Origin: Gossypium raimondii
Lineage: Eukaryota > Streptophyta > Magnoliopsida > Malvales > Malvaceae
Direction of reading: 5' to 3'
Length of the DNA stretch: 64,000 bases
Assembly (NCBI RefSeq): GCF_025698545.1
Contig: NC_068565.1
Span: 2,480,001-2,544,000, forward strand
Below the pieces are notes generated by a model. It was not told where the DNA came from. It worked only from the letters and a program-made list of their open reading frames with translations, and did no database searches. Shown here piece by piece: positions 23,998 through 39,682 of the stretch (position 1 is its first letter; the number at the start of each line of letters is the position of its first letter). A program made the translations under genes and the position numbers.

Positions 23998-26199
23998 TCA
24001 TCCGGTTCCTTCGAGAAGTACTTCACCATCTGAAACATAACTGGCATCCTTCATCAGTTCAGTCAGTCCATCCAATGCCTGGTAAATCTCCGGTGCGTAA
24101 GGATTCGATGTGTCCCCCACAACGAATGGAGAAAAAACAGATCCCACATCCACCCAAGCACAACCGGGAGACTTGGTTACGCCCGAATCCCTCATCAGAG
24201 TCCTGACTTTTGCTAGTTTGTTCCAACAACCAGCGGCAGCGTACATGTTAGCAATCAACACATAGTAACCTGAATGGTCGGGTCTAAGTTCCAAAAGATT
24301 CTCAGCTGCCCATTCGCCTATATCCGTATTTCCATGGATCCTGCAAGCTCCCAAGAGAGTGCCCCACATGGCAGCGGTTGCTTTATATGGCATCCTTGTG
24401 AAGATTTCCTTCGCTTTATTCAACAATCCTGCCCTCCCGTAAAGGTCGACCATGCAAGAGAAGTGCTCCAAACGGGGAACTAAACCGTAGAAACTTTGCA
24501 TCTTTTCAAACCAAAATTGGCCTTCAATTACTAGTCCGCTATGGCTGCAAGCCGATAGAACAGCCACCATTGTTAAATGATCCGGCTTGATCTGGAGGCT
24601 AATCATCTCTTCAAATAGCTTTATAGCAATATGTCCCTCTCCCTGCATCCCATATCCAGCAATCAAAGAAGTATACGTAACTTCATCCCTCTTTTGCATT
24701 AAATCAAATACATGCTTAGCTGCAACGAGTTTTCCTGACCTTGCATACATAGAGACAAGAGCATTCCACAGTAACAAACAATCCTCAAAAACTTTGCGCC
24801 GTGTAATGTAGCAGTGGAATTCTTTGCCATGTTGCAGATTTGCCACTCTAGCACAAAGAGGCAGGATGCTGGCAATTGTAACATAATTAGGTTCAACCCC
24901 AGAAAGCAACATCTCCTGAAATAGGAAAGATGCTTCTTCGGACTTATCCATGTAGGTGTAACCAGAAAGCATTGAGTTCCAAGTAATTATGCTCCTTTCT
25001 TTGATTGACTGAAACAAAATATAGGCGTGCTCTAGATCTTTGCACCTAGAATACATAGTAATCATTGCGTTTCTAACATTCTCAAACTCATTACAACAGC
25101 TCCGAATTGCAGAACCATGAATCTCTTTCCCCAATTTCAAGGCTCCAATATGAGAACATGCCCCCAACCCAATGATCATTGACACTTGATCCAAGTGGAA
25201 CCCATTACTTTTCATCTGAGAAAGCAACTCCAGTGAACGCTTGAAATTCCGTGTTCGCAAGCACCCTCCAGCTATAGTGTTCCAAGTTATAAAATTTGGC
25301 TCGATTCCTTCAGCATGCATGCAATCAAAGAGCTCAAACGCTTCTTGCCACATGCCCTTGGAGGCATAACAGCCAATCATTGTATTCCAAGAGACATCAT
25401 CCCTCTCCAGCATCTTGTTAAATAAATCACGAGCAACATCCACTTTACCAAATTTCCCGTACATGGAAATCAAAGCATTATGCACATACAGGTTCCAGTC
25501 ATGACAACTAGCAGTAATCGAGCTATGAACCATCCTCCCAAAATCGACATCCAATTCCTCACCACAAGCCTTCAAAACAGATGGATAGGTGAAATTATCT
25601 GGTATAATCCCCCTATTCAACATTTTTGTATAGGCAGATAGTGCCTCCTTAAAATGCTCATTCTTAACAAAGGAAGATATAAGCAAAGTCCAGGGTAATG
25701 GGTGCAAAATTTTACAATTCTCTGTAACAACTCGAGCATCATCCAAAAGATTAAATTTAGTGTAGAACGTGACGAGCTTAGGAACCAGAAGAGGGTGTTG
25801 TTCCAAACCCAGTGAGATGATTTGGGCATGAAGCTGTTTACCCGGCAGAAGCAATTTAAGGTTTGTGCACGATACGAGAAGAGAAGAGACGGGGTGTAAG
25901 ATAACATCATAAGCAGTGGAAGAGACATGGAGCTGAATTAAAGAATATGATTTAAATGCTTTCAGTATATGTCCTCGGGTTACAAATTCCTTGAGAGATA
26001 TAACAAGGTTTTCTAACATAGATGTATCATCAGTAAAGATTGTTTTCAACTCATTCCCTCGGTAATCAGATGATTCCGACAGTTGATTGGATTGGATATC
26101 TACAGGTTTGACACTTTGTTTCCACTTTTTAGGAATGAACTTCTGGATTCGGGATATAGATAGGCCTTGTAACACTACACGAGATGATGCAGATGGCAT
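23998..26199 (-). CDS. Pentatricopeptide repeat protein, PLS subfamily, E/E+ class
   Basis: A single open frame of 733 aa, intronless in the coding part as most plant PPR genes are. The N-terminus ([19 protein letters not shown]) is rich in Ser/Arg with no acidic residue in the first 30, compatible with a mitochondrial or plastid transit peptide. More than a dozen PPR units follow, with hallmarks such as [27 protein letters not shown]-like [13 protein letters not shown] and [14 protein letters not shown]. Residues 609-685 form the E motif ([20 protein letters not shown] ... [15 protein letters not shown]) and 686-715 an E+-like tail ending [12 protein letters not shown]. There is no DYW domain, so if it serves RNA editing it would need a DYW partner in trans. 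Proteins of this class bind organellar RNA in a sequence-specific way; the target is unknown. It may correspond to Arabidopsis At1g71490, which is only a recollection. Confidence 0.92.
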   Translation of the reverse strand: MPSASSRVVLQGLSISRIQKFIPKKWKQSVKPVDIQSNQLSESSDYRGNELKTIFTDDTSMLENLVISLKEFVTRGHILKAFKSYSLIQLHVSSTAYDVILHPVSSLLVSCTNLKLLLPGKQLHAQIISLGLEQHPLLVPKLVTFYTKFNLLDDARVVTENCKILHPLPWTLLISSFVKNEHFKEALSAYTKMLNRGIIPDNFTYPSVLKACGEELDVDFGRMVHSSITASCHDWNLYVHNALISMYGKFGKVDVARDLFNKMLERDDVSWNTMIGCYASKGMWQEAFELFDCMHAEGIEPNFITWNTIAGGCLRTRNFKRSLELLSQMKSNGFHLDQVSMIIGLGACSHIGALKLGKEIHGSAIRSCCNEFENVRNAMITMYSRCKDLEHAYILFQSIKERSIITWNSMLSGYTYMDKSEEASFLFQEMLLSGVEPNYVTIASILPLCARVANLQHGKEFHCYITRRKVFEDCLLLWNALVSMYARSGKLVAAKHVFDLMQKRDEVTYTSLIAGYGMQGEGHIAIKLFEEMISLQIKPDHLTMVAVLSACSHSGLVIEGQFWFEKMQSFYGLVPRLEHFSCMVDLYGRAGLLNKAKEIFTRMPYKATAAMWGTLLGACRIHGNTDIGEWAAENLLELRPDHSGYYVLIANMYAAAGCWNKLAKVRTLMRDSGVTKSPGCAWVDVGSVFSPFVVGDTSNPYAPEIYQALDGLTELMKDASYVSDGEVLLEGTG

Positions 26200-26373
26200 A
26201 CACTACATGAGTATGTACTATGCGTCTTACAAGGAAAAACGAGAGCTGGCTGCATGACTTTACCAACATCCGCCAAACGTAGCTCGGTAAAACTAGACAA
26301 GAAAGGACGACCCTGGGGACCGAAGAATTTAAATCGAGACCATGTGCATTCTAATAAAGTCCCTTCATTTCAC

Positions 26374-26937
26374 CTGAAAATGAGAAAAAAATGAATGTAG
26401 ATGATAAAAGGCCTTATATAGCAAACTCATGTTCCATGGCCATATTAGACTATTTTGATAAAAACAGGTAATTGGTAGAACAAGTTCAATTTCTAAAACT
26501 TAAAACCCATAGCATGATTCCATAAACACTGTAGCAATCCATAATGATTATCCACAGCTAACATTAATCAAAACCCATCAATTCATTATGTAAGAAAATG
26601 TAAGAAAAATATTAAAAGGATAACTTTCATTAAAAAAAAAAGCACCATCAATACAACTACAAACTAACAGTAAGATCAAAGGTCCCATTTTGCTCAAGTG
26701 CACTTTTTCACAACATAAACCACGTTCAACGAAAAAGAAAAAGAGAAAAAAAAACAAATTTCAGCATTTCAAGAATTCATCTTTTCGAAAGAACAAAAAG
26801 GGGGAAAAAACATTAAGAACTCCCAAGAAGTAGATAAACCCAAAGTTTGAAAACTCATTCCCGAAACATGTATACGTTTTATTCAACTCCTAAACCTGCG
26901 CCGGCGAAGAACAAAAGAAAGAAGAGGGTGGACTAAC
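26374..26937 (-). other. Probable 5' UTR intron of the PPR gene
   Basis: On the minus strand the sequence CAG|GTTAGT (donor, 26,937 down) and TTTTCAG|GTGAAA (acceptor, ending 26,374) bracket 564 bp of AT-rich DNA. It lies between a GC-richer, promoter-proximal segment (26,890-27,000) and the ATG. The 5' leader would then be an upstream exon at about 26,938-27,010 joined to 26,373-26,200. This is a splice-site prediction by eye. Confidence 0.5.
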
Positions 26938-27106
26938 CTGAAGCGGCGGACGCCGGATAAAGACACAGCGTGAGAGGGAAAGAAGATACTAGTAGGGAAA
27001 TGGATGTCTGAAAATGTTCAAACGTGGTGGCTTTGATGAAAGAAAAGGGAAGTGCAGGGAGAAATGAAGTGAGCTATGGGCTTCAGCCCCAAAAATTTGC
27101 GTAAGC

Positions 27107-29584
27107 CCATCTTAAAGACATGGTATTTAAGCAAATAAAAATGGAGATGAATTTACGATGAGATTTACCCACGACGGTGGTTTACTTTATTTTTGATTCA
27201 AAAATTGATAATTTGATCAGTTTAATTACGATTTTAATTTTTTAAATATTAAAATTTTTTTACTTGTAACCTTTGTATAACAAATAGCTTCAACTTATTC
27301 GCATACAAACGTGTCGTATCAACTTACAATACCATGTAGGTTAAAATGTTGAAGAAAGAAATTGTTAGGTTAAATTCAATTATTAAATATATTAATGTAT
27401 GGTAAATGTATGGTAAATTTGTTAGGTTAAATTTGAAATTCTAATTCTATTAGTTAAATTTGTTAGGTTAAATTCTATTATTAATCCGGTATTATGTGTA
27501 ATTTAATCCTTGTTTTTAAAATTAATCTTTTTAGCCTCTAAACTTTTCAAAATTTAAAACTTCAGTCCTAACTTGAACGATAGTAGTTAAATTCATTAAC
27601 TAATATAACATTATTTTTGTGAGTATTATGTGCACACAACAAGCTAATATGTCATTATACATGATAATATATTTTTCAGTATAAGATTTTGGAAATACAT
27701 AATCTAACGGCCATCATTCGAGTCAAGACTGTAATTTCAATAATTATCAAATTAAAATACAAAATTAAATCTACAACTTACATAAAATATAAAGATTTAG
27801 AGCAAAATTTGACCTAAAAGAAAATAGCATAATTAATAATTTAACTAGTTTATAAACAAAAATACGATGTCGATATTGTTAATTTTTTATCAAAATATTA
27901 CGTGGTTATATATAATTTGAATATCTTAAAAGTCTTAGAGACGGACGAGTGACTTCTCGTTTCTTTTCAGCTTTTATTTTATTTTATTTTATTTTATTTA
28001 CATTATAAGATAATGGGCCAAATTTAAATTTGGCCTTTATACGATATTATAATATATATGCTTTAATTTCATTTATATAATTTGGCTCCTCTACTTTATA
28101 GTGTTTTTAGATAGTTTAAATAATTAATATTGCTAATTATTTCAATCAAATCTGATGCCAATTTTTCTTAAGAACACAAAATAAATAAATTATTATGACA
28201 AGTTCAAATGAGTTTTTAAGAAAAAAATCTTAACTAGTATTTTCAATATTATTTATTTTATTGTTACATAACTATCAATTGAATATATATTTTATTAGTG
28301 AAAGTAAAGTCAAATTCTATAGAAGGTCATAACACTATATACATTTTGTGAATTTTGTCTTTCTGTATAATTTAATATTTTTAATCTCTCTACTTTTCGG
28401 AATATGCAAAGAAATATTAAAATTACATGGCAATTGCATCATAGAAAATGGTTATACAATTGGAAAAACTTTTCTATATCTATGGGATGTTACTTAGAGA
28501 CTAATTCATTATCACTATGCACTGCAGTATGTGATTTGAGTTCAATTTTTTCACCAAGCTCTAACCTCACTCTCGCACATCAATATACGATTACTCTCTC
28601 TACTAAGACTTTCCCCTTAAAAGCTTAGCTACAAACTGAACATAAAGCAAATTGTTTACAGTAAATTTGTATTAAGAATAGGTTCCTAATGAACAGACAA
28701 GTGCTATCTCATAATCGTCTGTAATGAAACAAACAAGTTTTCTTTAAATAAGTATTGACGGCTTGTAATTCTTCAATCCATGTGAACGTGTATTCCTTTG
28801 AATTGTGCTTGATAAGTTTTTAATAAGGAATCAAAATATTCAAAGATCTTAGAGGAATAGACTTCTATAAAAATCAGATCTCTTTATTTAAGATAGCAGA
28901 ATAGCAAAAAACTTTAAATAGAGTGATTATCAACGTAACCCATTCAATTAAATTGTTGCTTAAAATCCTGAAAGTGATGATTTTTCAAAAGCCAACATAT
29001 ATATGACAAGTAGCACAATCTTTCAATTGCAAATGCAGATGGAATTTCATCTAGGAGGTAGAATTACAACTAATATGTATTTTCAATATTGTTTTTGAAC
29101 ATGTGATGACGTAACGTATGCATATTAATACATTTTGTGTAGTTATATAAATTTTATATATGTGAAAAGATAAAAAATTATTTAATTATAAAAAATCACG
29201 TCATCACATTTAAAGATGACAAATTAAAGGAAAAGATACACCACTAATTTGTGAACTCAATCCTTTGATATTTTTAGTCTTGGCAATCATCTATCTTTAC
29301 TAATTCTCAAGTAATCTGATTAGACTATGTGTTGACATATTTTGTATAATTAAATGATTTTTTTAAACATTTAAAAAGGGAAAAAGACATAATAGTTATC
29401 TAACCATAACAAAAAGTCAAAGTTTGCATGGCACATCATCACATGTTCAACGCTACTGAACTTTGATTTAAGCAAAGAAACCACCATAGGATCATTTGAC
29501 AAGTGGCCTAATATATTGTTTGACTCTTATCAATATCATTCATACAATCGTAGGATCATTTCCAAGTTCTGCACTTAAACGGTC
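27107..29584 (+). repeat. Upstream segment of RLK1, duplicated downstream of RLK2
   Basis: This non-coding region is the 5' flank of RLK1. It is present again, in the same order and orientation, at 44,077-46,206, 51,992-52,121 and 54,493-54,723, with landmarks such as gacatggtatttaagcaaat, ggccatcattcgagtcaaga and gtgctatctcataatcgtct. It contains TTGAC/GTCAA (W-box core) sites near 29,416 and 29,519, which would fit defence-type regulation by WRKY factors; that is inference. No gene lies inside it. Confidence 0.75.
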
Positions 29585-34389
<4,805 letters not shown>

Positions 34390-35165
34390 AGATACAAATT
34401 GCTTATTTTTAACTTTTAGAAATAAAATCTAAGTATTGCAATTTATCTTTATCTATATTATTATAATATGTTTGACTAAGTTGATGTAATTCAATAATCA
34501 AGTCTGACTCAATTGTAAAATTACCAACACTCAATATTATTTTTGAAATTATTTACACCATTTTATACTCTTGATAAATATTGAAAAATACATACATTTA
34601 AAGAGAATTGTTGAGATTTGAATTCAAAACATTATAGTCTTTACTATTTTAACTTTTATATCAATTTTCATAAACTTGTTATATAATTATTTTTTGAAGT
34701 GGGTGTGCCATAATTTAGTATATTTTATTTTGATTATAATTATCAATTTATTTGTTCGAATCTAGAGTAAACTTATTATTGTACTTTAAAGTGGTTACTT
34801 TTGTCTCAAATTCTAAAATTTGACCCAACTTGATTTGAACACAAAAAATCAACTCAAATAAATCTAACCGAAACCCAGAAATAATCTAAACCTAAAATAA
34901 CTGAAAATTAAATTCATTAACTCCCAATGTATCTATCAAAATTTAAGACTTAGTAGACAACGTGATTTTAGAGTCAAAATTAGATTCAAAATATGAGAAA
35001 AAAAAACATAGATATGCATGTGTAATGAGGCCATACCATCATGTATTTTGGGAAGAGGTTAATGGTCCCATAACAGATAGTATCAAAGCAACACTTAATT
35101 GCTTGATTTCATGTTAAACATATCAATCAGTGAGGTATGCAGAGTGGGCCAATTGTGATGGAAAA

Positions 35166-35900
35166 TGTAATAATCTGTTTTTCAGTTATGACGAAAACAG
35201 TGGTTTTAGGACCACAATTCTGATGAGTAAGTCAGTAAATATTATTTATTTAATATTTACGAGGTCATTAGTGTAGTATTAAAATTTGGTTCAGTAATTT
35301 TATTGTTTGCATGGTTAATTAAAGAAAAAAAACTAAATTGTAAAAGTTGCAAAAATAATCGCAATTAAGTTTTATGTGTTAAATGGATATAAAGACATGA
35401 ATTGAGGATGTTAAGTAGAAATTAGACCATAAGGTTTATAGTGGACGGTCATGGTGGGTTATTAAGGAAATTTTAAATAAAATAAAAGGGTAAAATGGTA
35501 ATTAGCAATTTAAAACATAAACTAAAACAAAACTAAAGCTATCATCTTCCTTATTTCTTTTGTGTTCAACCAAAGTCACCATTTTTGGAGGCAAAAGAAT
35601 CGGCCAAGCTAGGTTACCTTTCATGTGAGTGATTTCTTTGCTTATTTTAGTGATTTTTATGTTTTTAGCATCGTTGTAGCTTAATCTAGTTAACCCAGTG
35701 GCTAATTCGTAAAAGTGTTAAATGTTTAGAATGTTACCATGGGTAAATTTTAGATGCTATTGAATTTTTATGATAAACTATTAAGTTTGATAGTTATATA
35801 GGACCATTTTTTAAAGTGGTTTTTGTTGATTTTTAAGTTTAGGGATTTAATTGAAAATAATGAAAATAATGAAAATAATGAAAATATGACTATATATGAT
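35166..35900 (+). mobile_element. Decayed LTR fragment
   Basis: The segment starting tgtaataatctgtttttcag, followed by cagtggttttaggaccacaa, matches the LTR terminus of element C in the opposite orientation (C reads tgtggtcccgaaaccac on plus). The far end is not definable and no coding region is present. Confidence 0.45.
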
Positions 35901-36062
35901 ATTTATAATTTGCAAATTGTTTAATTAGATGTTGAAATTTAATAGTTTACCAGCCACCAAAGTCTATAAGATAGTGTTATATTAGCGTTGGAAATTATGT
36001 TTAATAATGATTCAACTAAATTAGCAAGTATTTTATAATTAATGCTATCTCATGTCATATTT
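35885..36062 (+). repeat. Direct repeat, first copy (second at 36,243-36,420)
   Basis: About 180 bp, close to 90 percent alike in the second copy. Shared landmarks are gaaattatgtttaataatga, caactaaattagcaagtatt and ataattaatgctatctcat. The two copies flank the later half of the receptor-kinase exon relic. Confidence 0.7.
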
Positions 36063-36242
36063 AATTTCATCCACGAAAATGAAAGGGAAAAAAAAAAAAT
36101 CCTTGAATATAGAAGAGCAAGGTAATGGTCTCAAGACTCTTTCATGTTGAATTGTTGAATTGGTCTGCATTGTTAACACTCCAAAACAACCTCTTTCACA
36201 CAAACACCCATAATTATGTTTAGTGCTGAAAATTAAACTGAT

Positions 36243-36420
36243 GACTATATGTGATATTTATAATTAGCAAATTGTTGAATTAGATGTTGAAATTTAATAA
36301 TTTACTGGCCACCAAAGTCTATAAGTTTGTGTTATATTAGTGTTGGAAATTATGTTTAATAATGATTCAACTAAATTAGCAAGTATTTTATAATTAATGC
36401 TATCTCATATCATATTTAAT
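36243..36420 (+). repeat. Direct repeat, second copy
   Basis: Second copy of the repeat at 35,885-36,062, in the same orientation and about 360 bp further on. The small number of differences indicates a local duplication. Confidence 0.7.
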
Positions 36421-36429
36421 TTGATTATA

Positions 36430-36945
36430 TGGACACCTGTATATGGGTTGGACTATTAGTTCAATCTGACAATATTAGTTCGACTTTGAAAATAAGTTAT
36501 AAAAAATTAATAAAAATGTTAATATTGAATTTTTAATATTTCATTACTATTAATTAATAAATTGGGTTACAGGAATTTACTAACAAATTAAAAAATTAAA
36601 TTTTTAATACTTAAATAACATTAATATATGTGCAACTTAGTAAGCAAATGCTTCTAAAATAGTAATAAAATTAATAATAAAATAAGAGTTATACAATATC
36701 TAAATAATAATAGTAAAATAGTAATAATATAATAACGAAAAAATAATAAAATAGTAGTAAAACAAAAACAATTTTTTTTCTAATTTGGGTTGGGTCAAAA
36801 GACTTACTCGAGATCCGATTCATCTAAAAAATAAATTTAATTTATTTTTTTTTGCCTAAACCCACCTTTTGAATTTATAATTTTATTCAAATCTTTTTAT
36901 TTTTCTGACAAATCTTTAAACTGAGTCAAATGACTCCATCATTAT
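36430..36945. repeat. Dispersed AT-rich repeat, copy 2
   Basis: Matches 2,200-2,735 in order: a head with gggttggact, a core with gcaacttagtaagcaaatgc and many aatagtaa units, and an end with ttgggttgggtcaaaaga and tgcctaaacccacctttt. The orientation is the same in this window. Confidence 0.45.
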
Positions 36946-37739
36946 CCATGACAGATAGAGTTAGATTTTTTTTGGTACCCCAGTGGAAATAAAGTGGTAA
37001 TTGACACTTCTAAATTACGTGTGAAAGCATTGAAATTTTGATGTAGACATTTGCACCTGCTAGGTATATGATCTCCTATTAAACAACAACTAAAATATAA
37101 TTAAATAACCTGATTTGTCACAGTGATAGTCATTGTGATCACTTTCATTTATATTTCGATAGTTACTTCAAAATATTTATCTTAATAATCTCTCTAAATT
37201 AAATTTTGAACAGAACTAAATAAAGAAACTTACCAAGAGAATGACACATGTTCCCCTCGACACAATTCCCTTAACCTATCAAATTTATCTTAAAACATAA
37301 TCAAGTAAATTAACCATTAATACCTTTGAGCATTTGCATCAATAATCAATATATTAAAATTATATCTCAGTAAAACAAAGATAAGAGTATGTAGGCCAAA
37401 GTTAAACCTTTCAAACACCAATAACATTCATATAGTTGGTCATTACAAAAACTAAAAAATAAAGTCTAAAGTCTGAACCAAGATAAACTCCTATCATTAG
37501 GAGTAACAGAAACAAGCAAGCACCACCACCATTGCATCAGCATTACCTTCTTCAGTACCTCCTACTCTTTAGCTTCCAACCTACTCTCCCTTTTTGTTCA
37601 AATGAAATTGCAGTGTATCACTATTTGAGGTGAGTGACCAAATCATTGCATAGAACTGTCTATCTCGAATCGACTGGATGACTCTTATCCCTGCTCGACG
37701 TTTTGCCATGACTTGATTATCAGAGTCAATCGAACTATT

Positions 37740-39060
37740 GAGATGAGAACCTTACTGAATTATTTGAAGGCCTGCTGTAGTGGGCACTTTTGAAGCCACT
37801 TGGGTAGTCTCAACACTGGGTTCTTCTTCCTTATCAGCATCAGGATGATTTGTAGGGTCATTGATATGTCTCACGTTACTAACTAAATATACGACTAAGA
37901 CAAGTGCACCTATCGATAATAATATAGCTACGGTGAGTCGAGATTTCGTATTCACGAGGACTAAAAGTATTAGTAATTACTGTTTTCCTATTATCTACTT
38001 GACAAATTAAAGTGATTGTTCTTAATCTAAAATTTCTAAACTAATTTAATCAAGAAAACAACCAAATAATAACCAATGAGAGAGACAATACCTAAAAAAG
38101 AATTCACCTAGACTTCATCTATTATTATTAATCTAATTTAAGAGATTTATTCACTTGATAACTTGATCCATAGAAATTCCTAAGCTATGCTAATATCTCT
38201 TTCGGGAGTAAGGGCAACTGACTTTAGGTTGATTAATTGAAATTTCTTTCTAATTAAAACCCTTATTGTTGCATTAACTCGATCTATGGATTCTCCTATT
38301 AGATTTGACTCTAATTCGGTAGATTTATGTCATCCTATTTCTAAGATTGCATGTAACTCCACACAATTATGTTAGATCTACTCTTAAATAGGGACTTTTG
38401 CTCTACTGATTAAGCATATTAAACATGAATTAATATATCAAAAATATTAAAACAAGAGAGAAGTACACATAATTGAGAACAAGAATCAAATATTCATTGC
38501 ATAATAACATAAATTAAATAATATAATTCATCATAGGTTTCATCCTCCTTTGGTTTCTAGAGAATTAGTTCATATGTCAATAGAAACATCTCAAAGTCAG
38601 AATAACCATAAGACATAAAGAAAACTCATAAAAACTTCGAAAGAAATTAAAAGGAGATCTTCAATCTTGATGGAGATCCGCTTCTAAGTTGTCTCCTAAT
38701 GGTGTTCTTCGAGTGTTTTCTTCGATATTCTCTGATGACCCTCTTATCTCTTCTTCTATTTGGTATTTATAGACTTTAGAATGCTCAGAAAGTCTAAAAC
38801 TTACGTTTTTCTGCGTGCTTGAGAAGCGGATTGCAAAATTGACACGGGCTGGCACATGGGCATGTGTCTAGCCTGTGTGGCTCCTATCTGTTCTTGTTCT
38901 CCGATTTTTGCTCCTTTTACTCTCAAATACTCACCTAAGTATAAGAATATGAATTAAAAGGATTAGGAGCATCAAATTCATCAATTTGCATAAATAATCA
39001 TCCAAAAACACATTAAGAATGTGATTAAAATATGTTAGTTTTATCGTTTATCGGTCATCG
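37740..39060 (-). mobile_element. LTR and leader fragment of a retrotransposon
   Basis: On the minus strand 39,060 to 38,580 matches 61,735-62,195 on plus: gatgattatttatgcaaa, tttctgagcattctaaagtc, and a TATA-like ctataaataccaaatagaag. Both copies contain a colinear short frame ending KVYKYQIEEE...ENIEEN, the sign of a shared LTR rather than a gene. Downstream (38,560-37,955) is a leader-like region ending at agtcctcgtgaatacga, a phrase I associate with plant LTR-retrotransposon ends. No gag-pol is visible. Confidence 0.5.
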
Positions 39061-39682
39061 AATGTGTGCTTTCCCTTGAGCCATTTTGGTAAAAATTTGA
39101 GCTCAACAATAGATCTCTTAGGATGTTCATAGGTTCGAACAAGTTGTTGATTTTGCTTCACAAACACTTGAAAAATCAAAGTACTATAACTGAGTTGTCT
39201 CTATTATATACTATTACCTTAGAATGTTGAGTGGTTCATCTAATGACCTTGTCAAATGTGTTAACCTTTTAGGATATCCTTAATTTCTTAAGAATATAAT
39301 TTATTCTTCTAATATGATCTTATCTTACTTTATGATAATCTTTACGTCTTCTTTCATACAAAAACTAATTACTAACACAATAATCAAATAATTCATCTTT
39401 AAACAAATGACCCGTGGATACATTACTTTTCCATCTATCATGTCATGTCGATGAAAATATATTATTTACCATTTAGGGCTATTAATTTCACTTTTAACAA
39501 CTGAATAAATTTATTGTTGATATAACAATTTTTTCTTAGCAGACAGTGATATGACCAATTAAGACTAGTTCACGCACTACTCAAAAACTACCTCACTCAA
39601 TCCTTAAAATCTCAAGTATCATTTCATAAATCAAAGCGTCACTTCAAGTTCTGCTCTTAAAAGAAATTCAGAAAACAAAGTC

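Larger units (their letters stand above)
34941..36213 (+). pseudogene. Relic of a receptor-kinase last exon, split in two
   Basis: 34,941-35,021 matches the start of RLK exon 7 (acttagtagacaacgtgatt, tagattcaaaatatgagaaa) with several changes and a small deletion. 36,100-36,213 matches its later part (best match gttaacactccaaaacaacc tctttcac). About 1.08 kb of repeat DNA separates the pieces. No frame is intact. It is a remnant of a further array copy. Confidence 0.6.
34390..39682. other. Intergenic region between RLK1 and RLK2
   Basis: About 5.3 kb without an intact gene. The first 480 bp is the 3' flank shared with RLK2. Then come the broken last-exon relic, a decayed LTR start (35,166-35,900), a direct-repeat pair, the dispersed repeat copy at 36,430 and a retrotransposon LTR/leader on the minus strand (37,740-39,060). 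36,950-37,740 and 39,060-39,680 show nothing recognisable except the immediate 5' flank of RLK2. Confidence 0.6.

Noticed and set aside
37752..37955. A minus-strand frame of 67 aa with a convincing membrane helix (VAILLSIGALVLVVYLV)
   Set aside because: The first half lies in sequence that looks like the leader after an LTR end (agtcctcgtgaatacga and following), next to an LTR fragment on the same strand. The hydrophobic stretch is probably a chance translation of this leader.
38661..38855. Homologous short frames here (minus) and at 61,889-62,161 (plus), ending KVYKYQIEEE...
   Set aside because: The similarity extends on both sides at DNA level and covers a TATA-like box, so both are LTR sequence; frame conservation alone does not show a gene.
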